Shown one piece after another: positions 11,650-24,168 of a DNA stretch of 64,000 nucleotides. Both the position numbers and the translations under genes were made by a program. Origin of the DNA: Linum tenue (lineage: Eukaryota; Streptophyta; Magnoliopsida; Malpighiales; Linaceae); contig CAMGYJ010000009.1 in assembly GCA_946122785.1 (NCBI GenBank), positions 25,207,633 to 25,271,632 of the forward strand, read 5' to 3'. Position 1 is the first letter of the stretch. Every line of letters starts with the position of its first letter. The notes below the pieces were generated by a model. It searched no databases and was not told where the DNA came from. It was given only the letters and a program-made list of their open reading frames with translations.

Positions 11650-12610
11650 CTTATTTTATATATTTTTATCTTTAAGTCGAACCCACCTTAAGTAAAATCT
11701 TGGTTACGCCACTGTTTGTTTGTATAATGCCATTTGTTATTTTATTTATGGTGCCTTCTACGGTCCTGGGTACCACATACCTTGAGTATGAAAACGCTAT
11801 ATAGACATCGAATTAGCAGGATTTTTGGGCAGGATACTATACCATAACTTTATTGGGTGAACTCTAGGTTCTAATTATCATACTCATAAAATATATACCC
11901 TAAACATACAACTTTTCTAATGTCATCAAATTACCCCCTAAGGCTAGAACTTCTATGATTGTGTATTCCTTAATACTCACTCACTTCACTTACTTTAAAA
12001 CAACAACTTATGTTTAGAAATTGGTTTATATGCGTAAATATTCCAATAAATAAAAGAGCACTTACAGTTTACCTAAAAAGAACGAGAACAAAGGAGGTTT
12101 AAAGTATGATTTGAAGATATTTTGTTTAGGCTTTATTTGCCAGAGTTCACCAAATCACCATAATATAATCTACAGACAATTAATAGAGTTAATTTCACGT
12201 CAGCGGTGATAAAGAAACGAAGGAGTTATTTTTTATTCTCTCATTTGGATCAATTAGCTCCTACAATATAGAAACAATTAATAACATAGACATCGAACGA
12301 TGAAGTGCGTGCCAGCATATATCATGTTCCCCAACCTTGTGCATGCTAGCTGGGCTGTGCTGGAGTAGTGGAGTTGAGACGCTGAGAATCGATGAGGGGA
12401 AGAGAAGCGGAATCATGCTTGGCACAAAGGTATATATATAGTTCCTTCCTGACGCTGCATACAAAAGAACCAAGAAAGCGGGGGAAATGGATCACAAAAG
12501 TGACCCAAAACATGCCACCGAATAACGTCACGAGTTGGGAGTATGCAATATCCACAGATTCCATACGACCTTCTGCTACAGCTAGCTAGTCTCTTTGGCG
12601 GGGGGTATGT
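11650..12610. other. intergenic, no gene seen
   Basis: There is no convincing coding region. It precedes the promoter of the third MIR399 hairpin. Confidence 0.35.
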
Positions 12611-12616
12611 GCGTGT

Positions 12617-12687
12617 GGATATCCCATCTTCTTGCAGCTGGTACGGGGAAAAAATGCCCTAAGCCGTACGTGTGTCCGCTATATATA
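12617..12687 (+). promoter_or_regulatory. MIR399 promoter: P1BS and TATA box
   Basis: The perfect P1BS GGATATCC lies at 12617-12624 and a TATATATA box at 12680-12687. The start would fall near 12715, about 100 bases before the hairpin. A second TATATA (about 12728) is an alternative. Confidence 0.75.
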
Positions 12688-12817
12688 CACAATTGTAGGT
12701 CAAGTGTCCTATGGGTTCTTCAAGACCATATATAGATGTGCCCTACAAATTACAAAAAAAAAATGTTGATAGATATTCAGAAGTTGTCCTGCTTTCAAGG
12801 GTGCGTATGGATGAATG

Positions 12818-12938
12818 AATAACTGGGCGGATACTCCTTTGGCAGTAGCTATGTTTTAATCAGCAGGCCACGTACACTAGCTGCTACAGCCTACAGGCAA
12901 TATAATTTAGCTGCCAAAGGAGATTTGCCCAGTTTTTC
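12818..12938 (+). ncRNA. MIR399: MIR399 precursor hairpin (plus strand, second)
   Basis: The 3' arm 12912-12932 begins TGCCAAAGGAGATTTGCCCA, an exact miR399-type sequence. It pairs with the 5' arm 12825-12845 (GGGCGGATACTCCTTTGGCA). Flanks ATAACTGGGC and GCCCAGTTTT extend the stem. The loop region is about 65 bases. Together with the hairpins at 8867 and 10086 it makes a cluster spanning about 4 kb. Confidence 0.92.
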
Positions 12939-12939
12939 T

Positions 12940-14455
12940 GCCCATACAATACAATACAAGTATCTCCGCTAGCCGCCGCCCGTGCATCCAGCCGGCTATG
13001 TTCAGCTAAGCTTATCAATCCAATTTTACCGCTAGCTAGGTATTGGTCGGTCTCAATTCATTCCTATTTCATCTCATAGGCTCAATCATCATTACACTTG
13101 GTCAAATTTGTAAGTATAACGGCATTGATTTAATTGTGATACTAGAATTTAAAAAAAAAAACTTATATCTGATTTTTATTTATGTGCTACTTAAGGTATA
13201 TGGGCAGGTGTGGAGTTTTCAACTTCTCTTAACTGCATTATTGATGAAGAATTATTGACGATAGGAAGTCATCATCATGAACATTTATTTTATGTGCTGG
13301 TTCGGTGTATTTCAAAATTGGTGGTATTTGTCTCGATCACGTATTAATTATCATGTGATATATATTTATTAATAGAAAAAAGTTATATGTATTTATGAAA
13401 ATGATTGTTTGATGTACCATATTTTTGCTAAGAAAAAAAATTACATCTCCTACCTGCACATATTTAAGCTTGCATTATTTTGATGCAACAAAAATTTTAT
13501 AATGTTATCGTAAATGCACTTACAAACACAAAAGATAATTCAAAAAAGATAATTCATTGATTGCATGTAATTAAGAATTACACCCAACCAAATACCTTTG
13601 CTAGATAAACGTGTTCTCTTCAAAAGATTTGTGCTTTAAGACGTATTATTATTACGTTGATATAACCTGCACATGACATTAAAAGTTTGGTACCTTGAAA
13701 AAATAATTGATGAATAACCATGTGACACAAAGACAATTGGCCCTAGCTCGTTTTCCTCCGGGGAGTTGGGAGTCAAGGGAAAAGGGAGTACACGGAAATG
13801 GGCCAAGAGATAATGTGAGGTATGAAAAATGTTTATCAGATTCAGACCGACATTATAGTAAGGCCCATAACTGCCACGAGCCCACATCGCATTAATTATC
13901 AATCGACTCGAATCGAAACTTTCCGCTTTCCTTGGCAGAGAAAGAAACCAATAATTCAGGATTAAAATTAAAAGGGTGAAGATGAGGTGATTAAGTGATT
14001 CTCAGCCTTTCCACCTTATTAAAATTTAATAATTCATATTAATTCGATTTAATAAAGGGTATCGTAGTAATTGTATAATTTATTAATTTTCAATTATTAA
14101 TTAATTAAAAAACCCTAATATGCTCACGGGTTTTCCACGCTGGATTTCCGGCGGCTAGGGATTTTCTTCCGTTTTCGGCGTCCCACCCAGCACTGGCTGC
14201 TAGGAATGAGGATGCGTCCCGCGGCGGCCTGGGATTTTGTTCCCCGCGGGATAGGGATTTATATCCCATGCTCCCATTTGTGCGGCTTCCCCCATAGAGA
14301 GATTCTGTCATAGGCAAATTTTTCGGCGGCGGCGGAGAGATTTTTCCGATGGCATTGTTTATTTTGTTATGTTTTTCGAACTATTTTGTAATATCTGTAA
14401 GTCTGTTTTATGATTTTGTATCAATTCGATTTGTATCGTTTATCATTCTAGTTTG
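12940..14455. other. AT-rich intergenic; GC-rich block at 14120-14340
   Basis: No gene was recognised. The block 14120-14340 is markedly GC-rich (GGCGGCGGCGG near 14320) and looks like a transcript leader or an old insertion, but no frame in it is convincing. Confidence 0.35.
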
Positions 14456-14464
14456 TTCTTTTTA

Positions 14465-14844
14465 GGGTAAATGCCACATTTGGTCATTGGGATTACTAAA
14501 TTGTGTTATGTTTAGTCACTAGAAAAAATTAATATCAATTTTGGTCACTCGAATTACTAAAACATGTCATATTTAGTCACTCTCCCGTTAGCCTCCATCC
14601 AACTCCAGTCACTCGAATTACTTTTTTTATGAATGTCACTCGAATTACTGAAACATGTCGCATTTAGTCACTCTCTGGTAGCCTCCGTCCAACTCCGTTA
14701 ATGGAGTTGGACGAAAACTAACGAGAGAGTGACTAAATGTGACATATTTTAGTAATTCGAGTGAACAAAATTTATATTAATTTTTTCTAGTAACTAAACA
14801 TGACATGATTTATTAATCTCAGTGACCAAATGTGGCATTTACCC
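14465..14844. mobile_element. foldback MITE, probably Mutator-like
   Basis: The 380-bp segment is almost entirely an inverted repeat. It starts GGGTAAATGCCACATTTGGT and ends with the reverse complement (ACCAAATGTGGCATTTACCC), and the homology continues inward for well over 100 bp each side. An internal motif with 'CACTCGAATTACT' is repeated three times. Flanks TTCTTTTTA (14456-14464) and TTATTTTTA (14846-14854) match at 8 of 9 bases, in keeping with a 9-bp target duplication. It encodes nothing. Confidence 0.75.
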
Positions 14845-14899
14845 ATTATTTTTATCTATGATGTTTGTAACGTTTATATAACTCATTTGCCCGTTATAT

Positions 14900-15150
14900 T
14901 ATACTTTGTAATGTTTGTTTGTCTAGCTTGTATATTTTATGTTATGATTTGTATACTTTGTATACTTTGTATTCATTGATTTGTAATACAAGTTTATTGT
15001 TTTGTTATGTAAGTAGTGACAGTTTGTACTGTTAGTATGCTTTGTAATATTTGTTGGTCTAGTTCGTATTGTTTGTATGCTTTGTCGCTCTAATTTGTAT
15101 CGTTCGTTTTGTACTGTTTGTAAGTCCGATTTGTATACTTCGTAATTTTC
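14900..15150. repeat. degenerate TTTGTA-rich low-complexity tract
   Basis: Imperfect repeats of TTTGTATACTTTGTA and TTTGTAATGTTTGT run for about 250 bp. No fixed period was found. Confidence 0.6.
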
Positions 15151-15639
15151 CATAATACCCAAACTAACTGTGTCATTAATTAAAAAGTCATTCCCACTTT
15201 CTAACCGTCATATTAGTGTGTCCATATCTAAGGGCTTGAAGGGGCTTAGTCAAGTGACTAAGCAACCAGTAACAGGATCCGGCCCCATTAAAAGGAGTCT
15301 GAGAAGTGAGAACTAAACTTGGATGGGACTAGCGATTGAAAATTCAAAGTTAAAAAGCAAAAGGATATGTGAAGGTCAGGACTCAAGATTCATACCAAGT
15401 TTTACTCATACTAATATTCATATAAGAATCAGATAGAATAACAAATGTATATCTATATTCGATCAGATTTCGAGTATCCACAATTATCCAAGGATTCTAA
15501 TATTGCTTATAATTTCAATCATATCCATGATTTTCTTTATAACTTCAACAAACATGTTAAGAATTACACATATACTCATATCATCCAAAATTCTCTCTCT
15601 AAGATATGTTACTTTGACTTCTCACTAGTTTCAAAATTT

Positions 15640-16449
15640 CATGACCTCTATGGGGATTGCTGTCAGCGATCGGTGGTCCTCCGCCCCTTTGATTTCTCTC
15701 ATTTCTTCCTTGCCTCCTTTCATTTTCCTTTTCTAGTTTCAAGTTTTGTTCTTCCTATTACCCTCCTTCTTCGTGCATGTTTGTTTCCAGCCATAGATTG
15801 ATCATTTTTCTTTCTTGAGTGGCTTTCCTTCCTCCCCAAGTTTTGGGTTGAGCTTTTCCCCTCTAGTATGATTTTTCATATATGGAGACGTAGCCTCTCC
15901 TAAGATGCAAAGGAGACTGGACTTGTGTTTTTCGACTTGTCATCTCTGCCTCTCTCCCTTCTTCTGCCTCCTTGTTTCACCCTGCAAGCCTTGGTGTTTC
16001 AGAGATGTGGCCTTGTCTTGGACTCGGAGTGATGATTTTAAAGATAGAAGGTCACCTTCTTGGTTCTATCACCAACCATGAAGATGGGAAGTTGTCGGAG
16101 GTTGGGTCGGAGGAGGCACCTCATGCTGCTTTTGCGGCCTCGATAAGGGTTGGTTGCTCCGGCTTTCCTTCTTGGTACTTGACGTTTCACTGTCCCATGG
16201 CTTACGATGGTGGAAGGAGGTCTATTGTTTGCTGCCAACGGCGGTGACGAATCAAAGGCAAACGATAGTGGCTAGGTTTGAGAATTGGGTTTGGGTCGGG
16301 TCTTCGTGATTGGGTCTCCATATTGTTGTTTGGTCTTAGGCTTTGGGTCTGGTTTCTCTGACCTATGTTATTTTTCTTATTTGATTGCGTCATTTTCCTA
16401 TGAGTTTGGCTCATTTGCTTTCTTATTGAAACCTATTCAAAAAAAAAAT
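15640..16449 (+). other. possible LINE 3' end with poly-A
   Basis: A G/T-rich stretch ends CTTATTGAAACCTATTC followed by ten A residues (about 16439-16449), as at retroposed 3' ends of plant LINEs. No reverse transcriptase is visible upstream, so it would be 5'-truncated. A 91-codon frame (15972-16247) has no recognisable similarity. Confidence 0.3.
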
Positions 16450-16978
16450 TACACATATATTAATATTACTTAAGTGACAAATTACAACAATAATAACTTA
16501 AGTGAAAAAATTGGTTAAAACTAAACAATTTTATGAAAATATTTTATATGTACGATAAACATCAAATATATTGTGAAAAATATTGATCATTTTTAAATTA
16601 AATACATACGCATGTGTATAATCCGGTGGGTTCAGGTTTGATAATAAGAAAACAATGCTCACCTATCACCCACAATTTTCGAGTTCGGATTTTACTCATA
16701 TCCATAAAAAGATTTTTTTGGAGTTCAAGTTTACCCACTTTATTATATTAGATTGGAATGGAATGGGTATCTATGGATATGGTCATTTTTGTCGTCCTAG
16801 AACGTGCAACTCCTAGTAGTAGAGGCAATATCGTTGGCTGCTCTACATCCGTAATGGCTACTCATGTAGGCACGAACACGAACTTTTAACAAGAAGACCG
16901 AAAGAAATAACTCTGAATCTAATTCCTTAAGCCACGACGTAGAGAAATAACCAACGATAGAATCGCAATCGAGAGCTA
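16450..16978. other. AT-rich intergenic, no gene seen
   Basis: Positions 16620-16790 carry GGTGGGTTCAGG and TACCCACTT motifs like degraded hAT subterminal DNA. Nothing else was recognised. Confidence 0.35.
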
Positions 16979-16986
16979 AGTGTAGA

Positions 16987-17502
16987 CAGTGGCGGAACTC
17001 ACAATAGTGGGGGTGCTTTGCAGCCCCCTTGGAGGAGCAGGCAAAATCCAAATAAGAATCAGTCAATCGTGTATAGCCCTCCACACCATCTCCATAAGTA
17101 TCAGTGGGTTTGGTAATCAAAGTACGTATTGTCTTTTATTTAAATTAATGATATGTCCTAAAATCTGCAACTAAAACAATTCGATTATTCCATAAGAACA
17201 ATTTTCAAAATTGATGAACAATAAGTGGTTGAACGATGCATAAGGGACATATATTGAACAAGATTTGTATTGCTAGTTTGGACAATAAATTTGTTCTACA
17301 ATGCTTTAATTTCATAATATAAAATTATGTCGCATTTTGTTGTAAGCGTAGTGCGTCGTACTGTTATTTTGTAATTATATTGTACGAATCTAAACTATTA
17401 TGTTAATGACTTATTGTTTCGTTTAGAATTGACTTTTTTATTGTATAGTTTATTTTTTATGAAGAAAGATACCCCTTGACTAATTTTCTGGCTTAGCCAC
17501 TG
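16987..17502. mobile_element. non-autonomous hAT element
   Basis: The 516-bp element starts CAGTGGCGGAAC and ends TTAGCCACTG, giving 7-bp terminal inverted repeats (CAGTGGC). It is flanked by the exact 8-bp duplication AGTGTAGA (16979-16986 and 17503-17510). Eight-base duplications and CA/TG ends are hAT marks. No transposase is encoded. Confidence 0.88.
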
Positions 17503-17842
17503 AGTGTAGATAAAGTAAACTTAATCAACATAGAGTTGCTACATAAGGAGAACGACTTTCAGATCGAAGAACGCATATAATTAAGGGAAATATAGTGACA
17601 TGTAACCTTATAAGTTGATCTTGGCTATAGAGAACTCTCCACGATGTTGGTTTGAGGTATGAAAATATTTGTAGTCCTAGTTGGTCTATCTTTCCATGGT
17701 GTGGTTGACTAATTTATTTCTAAACATCGTTCTTTTCATCATCCGGTCGGCCGCGATATATAAGCGATCGACTTAAATATAAAAATGGTGACTGTTATTT
17801 TCATTTGTAATGGTTGAGTCTCGTTGTAAGTATAGGTGTCAA

Positions 17843-18075
17843 AACATGACCCGACCCGAGTAACCCGCCCAACCAATCTGATCCGCTACCCGCACGCAAC
17901 CCGATTTGACTAAAAGTCAAAGATCCGCAACCTGCACGACCCGCAACCCGATTGACCGACAACCTTATTAACCTGTGAACCGATTGACCCGCAACCCGCT
18001 TGACCCGAACCCTATTGACCCGCAACCCGCTTGACCCGTAACCCGACTAACCTGAACCCGCCCGATTAGCACGAG
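17843..18075. repeat. hAT subterminal array, left
   Basis: Short degenerate repeats of ACCCG, mostly as CCCGCAACCCGATTGAC, run for about 230 bp just inside the left end. In hAT elements such subterminal arrays bind the transposase. They lie in the same orientation as the right-hand array rather than inverted. Confidence 0.8.
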
Positions 18076-18774
18076 TAATACTACATAATATATTTTAGTT
18101 GCATAAATATTATATGTAGATAATATATATGTACGGTAAAGTTAACGTGACTTACCTATTATTTTGTCATCTTTCCCACCAAAAGCAAAGATTTATCTTG
18201 TGTTGACAATTGCTATTAAATTGAATCACATAATACTATAATAGTCTCATTATCTGTCTCAGTAGATAAGTAGAAATCCTAGGTTAAACATTTGGTTGAT
18301 GTGTATAAATAATATATATAGATAACACACATACATATGAAAAACATGGTTGTCTTAATTAAGCCATTCATATACAAGTACCTAATAATTACATTTTTAT
18401 TTCGTCCACACATAATATAAGTGGTCAAATAACATTTTCAAAATATTAACATAACATAAGAAGATTCATAATAGTACATAAGTGATAAGTCATAACTCAT
18501 AACTCATAATCTAACTCCAATCATAAGAAGATAAATAACAGTTTGCTTACTAAGTTCTACCATATCTAAAATAGTAGGATACAAATCCATAGTTGTCATT
18601 ATCACATCTTACATACCAACAAAATAGGTTCACAAATTAAAATGACAATTCACTTGGTCATCAATCAACAAGTTTCACTTCCTCTCCATCATATTCTGCA
18701 TTCTCATTATCCTCATCTGTACAATTAGTCATTGAAAGTAAAAACACACCATTGTAATGTAAGCAAACTCTCAA

Positions 18775-19990
18775 CTACTTTAGTATACACACATACAAAC
18801 ATAAAAGAAAAGGAATTGTCTTACCTATTTTATATCCATGCATCCAATTACGAGTTGTGACAACAGCTTCAAGGGTATCAGACAAAATGAAAGTCCTCCA
18901 TTTGGATAGTATTCTACCTCCCCAACTAAAAGAAGACTCTGAAGCAACTGATGAAATTGGAATAGAAAGCACATCTTTTGCCATCCGAGAGAGTTAAGGA
19001 TATCGAAATTGATGATCCTTCCAATATTGCAATACTTCAAAAGGAAGCAATGTAGGAACCAAATCAATGTCTGCATAAGCAGGAATTAAAGGATCTGCCA
19101 AATATAATTCCAACTCGGATCTAGTTGATGTGTTCTGATTGATATTGGAAGCATAGAAACCCTGAAAATAATTGATATAACTACATATCATCAATAATCA
19201 GACATAAGATCGAAAGAAGGAGTATAAACAACAAGATGACTCAAAAGGTAGTTAGAAAACTATACTTACAGCAGTGTGGCTATCCAAAGGAATGCTCGGA
19301 GAAGCCATATGCACCACACTTTGACTAGGTAAAGTGGATGATTGAGTTTTATACTCCTTAAAGAGCAGTTCCAAATCATCCATAATAGCCTTCGGCTTTG
19401 AATTGTACTCTTCACCCAACTTTTCATAGCAAAATTTGACAAATGCAAGCTTGTAACGAGGATCCAAAATGACACCAAAAGCAAGCACTAAGTTGTAGTC
19501 TTTCCAATATTTCAAGAACTTGGACATCATTGTGTTTTCCATATCTCTCATATCATCATCAAAACTTGTACAAAGATTCTTCAACTCAAGATGGATCTTC
19601 CAAACGTTCTCGAAAACTTATGTGTGTTCCTTGAAATTGGTTTAGCATTACTATTTAGGTAATGATGCACCTCTCCATTTCCAATATGCTCAGCACATCT
19701 AAAAACATAATCATGCATAATTGTTGCTTGAGCTAGCTTTTCATTAAAGCCTTCCTGAGTTATCTTATTGTGACCACAACTATGACATGTGTTATAGGTC
19801 CATATGAAAGGCTTGCATCCTTGTTCAAATTTGAAGATAAGAGTTTCTTACAGCTTTTAACGTGACGCCACAGTGTTGATGTGTCATCTCTTGCACCCGC
19901 CTTATATATCTTGCCGCAAGTGTTACATTTTCTCTTAACAGCGACTCCCTCATCATCAACAGAGTCGAACAATTCGACATCTTCCCACAC
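18775..19990 (-). pseudogene. hAT transposase relic: BED finger and dimerisation domain
   Basis: Read leftwards, 19990-19760 encodes a BED zinc finger (CNTCG ... STLWRHVKSC). Next comes QEGFNEKLAQATIMHDYVF (about 19755-19690), then FLKYWKDYNLVLAFGVILDP (19584-19252) from the helical insert. After an intron, the C-terminal hAT dimerisation domain follows with VLSIPISSVASESSFSWGGR (19194-18775). The domain normally reads through RYP.LSRMA, but here a stop (about 18995-18997) interrupts it. The catalytic middle is missing, so this copy cannot supply transposase. Confidence 0.85.
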
Positions 19991-20343
19991 AACATACGTT
20001 ATAGTTTATACCAACAATTTCATAAGATATAACTATAGTTCATGTTTTAAGGTTAGTGTATAGGGTATACGATCATGGTTTAGAGTTCAGTGTTTGGGTT
20101 ATGGACTTATGGTTAAGGGAGGTTAGTTTTAGTGTTAATTACTTAATGTTGTGGTTTAGGATAATGTATGGTTGATGGTTAAGGTTAGTTTTAGGTTTTA
20201 GATTTAAAATGGTGTTATAGGGTTAGGGTTTAGGATTTCTTCATGGTTATGCTTTATGATAGATATTTTGGTTTTTATAGTTTATTAATTAATTTGATTT
20301 TAACAATTAATTTAACTTGTGAATGTACATCTTAAATATATCA

Positions 20344-20388
20344 TATTCAAATGACATTTCGACCAACGGATCGAACAACAAACTAGTT
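20344..20388. repeat. dispersed repeat, copy 1
   Basis: A 45-bp stretch containing AAATGACATTTCGACCAACG is nearly identical to 45364-45408. It lies inside the hAT element, just left of the MULE. Identity of the family is unknown. Confidence 0.6.
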
Positions 20389-20783
20389 AATCGGTATAAA
20401 ATTTATTTCTATAATAATAAATATCAAAGAAAGGAAGAACTAGATGTTGAGGGAAAAATTTTGAATGCAAAATTCAAACCCCCCAAATATTTGCTAAAAA
20501 ATTTCCTTCTAAACCATTTTAAAAAAAGTCCCTCCCAAACCCGTAAAACAAATTTTGAAACCCCTCCCCCAATATTTGATCCAAAATTGAAAACTCCCTA
20601 CCAAAAAATATATATTATTAACAATGTTTTTTTAATTCTTTAATCAATTGAGGAAGGAAAAATATAGGTGAGTTATGACTCTTCTCCGAAGGAAGCAAAA
20701 ATAAGGGGTTTTTTTAACATGAATCGCTATTTGCCGCCCGTCGTTTTACTATTTGCCGCCCATAGTTAGGACAGAAAAGACGA

Positions 20784-21157
20784 ATGTGCCCCTTCCCCCC
20801 TAACCCTATCTATCCATCTCCTCCCCTCCCACCCACCCCCACCCCCCACCCCCACCCCACCCCATCTGCTCTCTGTCGCCAAACAGACCCCCCCCCACCC
20901 CACCCCTCTGTCGCCGACGACCCCCCCACCCCACCCCCTCTGGTTTCGCCGACGACCCCCACCCCACCGCCGCCGAGCCGCTGCCGCCTTCCCCTTCCTC
21001 TGCTCGCCGCCGAGCCGCTGCCGCCTTCCCCTTCCTCTGCTCGCCGACGAGCCGCCGCCGCCTTCCCCCTCTGTTGCTCTCTGCTCGCCGACCGCCGCCG
21101 CCTTCCCGCTCCTCTCCTCGCCGCCACCGCCCAGGAGAAGCAGTCGCCGCCCGACGA
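20784..21157 (+). other. C-rich leader, probable first exon of the PMD gene
   Basis: This very C-rich stretch follows the left terminal repeat and can be read as an open frame of proline-rich peptide, most likely without meaning. It ends GACGAG before GTATTTTTTT, a fair splice donor. An AT-rich interval follows to TATATTTAG just before the PMD start codon. I read it as a 5' untranslated exon plus a leader intron of about 725 bp. Confidence 0.4.
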
Positions 21158-21180
21158 GGTATTTTTTTTTTTAAAACAGT

Positions 21181-21285
21181 ATCGCCGCCGTCCGCCTGGC
21201 CGGAGCGGACCCCGTCCGCCTGGCCGGAGCGGACCCCGTCCGCCCGGTCTGGTCGGACCCCGTCCGCCCGGTCTGGTCGGACCGA
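21181..21285. repeat. 24-bp GC-rich repeat array, left end of the MULE
   Basis: There are four units of 24 bp, two as CCCGTCCGCCTGGCCGGAGC plus four bases and two of a variant with CCCGGTCTGGTCGGAC. They share the CCCGTCCGC core with the right-hand array at 27058-27290. In terms of the reconstructed leader they fall within the intron. Confidence 0.75.
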
Positions 21286-21884
21286 TCTGATTAGGTTTTG
21301 GGGTTCGATTTAAATTAATATTTATTGTATTGATTTTAAATACAATTGTTAGTATCTTAATTATTTTAGTATTGATAGTTGAATAATTAGTATATAATTG
21401 ATAATTATATAATGTGTTAGTTTATTAATTGGGTAAGTTGAAATAATTATTTAAATAACTATATATTGTAAAGTAACTATCTAGTTAAATTAATTAGATA
21501 ATCAAGTTGTATATATCATAATTAATAATTGATAAATTATGAATATGAACAAATTGCTAATCAAATAATTTATTATAAGAGATTAATAGATAATTATGGA
21601 CTATGCTAATAGATCATTTATTATAATAAATATGTAAAGAATTATTGGATCATTGTTAATTTTAAATAATTATCTATGATGTTTTAGTTAAGTAATTGAG
21701 TAAGTTGAAATAAATATTTAAATAACTACCTATCGTATTAAGTAAAATAACTATCTAGTTAAATTAAGTAAAATCAAACGAAATAAATTGCATGTATCAT
21801 AATTACTCTATAAAACAACAAGTAATTGCTCAACAAATAATTTCCAATAAGATATTAATAGAAAATTATTGTCTATATTTAGAG

Positions 21885-24028
21885 ATGGCGTCATCTGGTA
21901 ATTCTGGAGGATCACGTAGTTCTGGAGGACCAGGAAAGAGATTGAAAAGATTCATTGGGCGTAACATTAGCGCTAGTGTGAGAAATAAGGACGGAAATGA
22001 TAGAGCTCAGCCACAGCCTCAGTCACAGCCACGGCCTCAGCCACAGCCACAGCCACAGGTGACACCGATGAGATATAGGGCAGACGGTTTCCCTGAGTTT
22101 GATTTTCGGATGCCTAGTATGGGTGGTAGTGGAGCTGGTCCCAGTATTGATCATCATACTTCACCGTTTGAGCCTTCAGACGAGATTGACGACGAGTCGG
22201 AGGAGTATGAGTCGGATGCTGTTGATACACGTATTCCACGAGTCAGTCCGATCAGAGACAGAGGTGCCCCCAGCGTTGCGTCACCTGTCGTTACTGGGGT
22301 TCATGCTGTTACTGGGATCTATAGAGACCATGCGGGGCGTTTCTATAGAGCTCCACAGCCTGGTGAGGGCCAGAGTTCTACTGCTGATGTAGGAGAGGCC
22401 TGGGAGCCTAGAGGACCGTGTCCTGGAGGGCCGAGCGACCCGAGTTTGCTCTGTAGCTTTCTTGGGCATGTTGCCCACCGTCTGTACACGGGAGAGGCTG
22501 ATAGAGGGGTGATCACTTGCTACGACAGGAGTGCGACCCTTTGTCACGTTCTCGGCGGTTATCAGATAGCAGATGAAAACGCTAGGACTACCGTAGAGAC
22601 ATCGGGCCTTGCTCACCTCGTTGATATCACCTTCCAGAGCGAGTTGGACCCTGCTCTCATCTCGGCATTTGTGGAGAGGTGGCAGCCGGATACTAACACC
22701 TTCCACATGCCGTTTGGAGAGATGACGATCCTCCTTCACGACGTGGCACACATTCTTGGGATTGCGGTTGACGGAGAGGCGATGGTAGTGGATCCGAGGC
22801 AGTTGGAGAAGTTTGCACTGGAGGCTGACATCCGAGCACTACTGGGATTAGATCGTGACGAGGATGAGTACGGGGCGCAGGTTGGCGAGGTTGCTAGTCT
22901 GTCTAGGTGGTACAGAGGATTTGGTTTGTCGGGTGTGGGAGCTTTGACTCATTTGCAGCAGTCTGGTCCGCCAGCTAGAGAGGCTCAGTGCTACCTTCTT
23001 TTGCTGCTTGGGTCCACACTGTTCGTAGATAAGAGTAAGGACCGCGTTTCTGCTGTTGTGAACTTGTTTGTGAAGAGGCCGGATATGGTAGGAGAGTATG
23101 CGTGGGGGGCTGGAGCACTTGCTTATCTGTACAGGCAGCTTGGTATTGCCTCCCGGGCGGAGGCTAAGGGAGTGTCGGGTTGTCTGGCTTTACTACAGTG
23201 TTGGATTTACGACCACTTTCCTACTTTGAGGCCTACTCGGTTGGAGCCACGAGAGCTGGAGCAGGGGCAGGCAGGAGCATTCAGGTGGCGCGGTACAGCA
23301 CCCCGGTCGAGTAAGAGGAGGGATGCACAGATGCTGGCTTATTATCGGCAGGCGATTGATAGATTGACCCCTCAGTCAGTTACTTGGACTCCGTATGGTC
23401 GTAGACCTCATCTGACGGTGAGACGTACCTTGTATCAGGGCCTGCTCAGATTTGCAGAGATAGCAGAATATTATGATCCCACTAGGTGCCTCCGACAGTT
23501 AGGCTACGTGCAGGGAGTACCGTATCCACCGGAGCGTCCGCTTGTTGTGCGTCGACCTGCTTCCACGCTTGGATACTCTCTTAGCTACCATTCTGTCTAT
23601 GATTCGTATTGGAACAACTTGGGGGCGCATAGTGTGCATCTGGACGTTTTTTCTACTCAGATACGACGTAGGCCATGGGAGTTTGCTGAGAATTACATGT
23701 CGTGGTACATTAGGCACTCGCACCCACATATACTGAGTGACAGCCGACCTGTTGATGACATCTCGGATGCTGATACGGTTAGTACAATTATATTTTAAAT
23801 TATTTGTATTAAATTATTTGTAACTAATATGTATTTAAATTGTATGGTTTTTTATTACAGTTGTCACGCGAGATGTGGGTTGAGATATCTCCCGTGATGG
23901 ATGCTGCACAGGGTAGTAGGGAGGAGTGGATGGCTAGCGCCAACGAGTACTACGACTTATGTCATGGAGTTGGGAACATGTGGCCCGAGTTTAGGAGGAA
24001 GTCGGATTTTCTACCACCTCCACAGTAG
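21885..24028 (+). CDS. plant mobile domain (PMD) protein, TE-borne
   Basis: Two exons, 21885-23777 and 23861-24028, join in phase through a GT-AG intron (ACG/GTTAGT; TTATTACAG) to give 686 residues. I prefer the ATG at 21885 (MASSGNSGGS) because TATATTTAG, a likely splice acceptor, ends just before it. Residues 1-70 are Gly/Ser-rich with a QPQPQ tract. Residues about 200-560 match the plant mobile domain (PF10536) of MAIN, MAIL1 and PP7-long-form proteins, with LVDITFQSELDPALISAFVE, ERWQPDTNTFHMPFGEMTI and LLHDVAHILGIAVDG. The C-terminus repeats the family's 'YMSWYIRHSHP' type motif. Host PMD proteins act in the nucleus in silencing and genome stability. The role of TE-borne forms is not known. 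No premature stop is visible. Confidence 0.85.
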
Positions 24029-24168
24029 TTGTATGATTATTATGTCATATGTATGAGTGTTATTTGTTGTTTTTAGACGAGTTGACTTATGTGGTGTTCA
24101 GTTGCTTATTTGTTGTTTTGGGACTATGACTTATGTTATTTGTGTAATCTGATAATGACTTATGTGGT

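Noticed and set aside
20050..20260. Runs of GGTTAG and GGGTTTAGG like plant telomere repeat
   Set aside because: The units are irregular and never form a perfect TTTAGGG array, so this is G/T-rich DNA within the hAT element, not an interstitial telomere.
20784..21290. 168-codon proline-rich frame at the left end of the MULE
   Set aside because: It is explained by C-rich leader DNA and the 24-bp array. It has no domain and is followed by a splice-like site and AT-rich intron.
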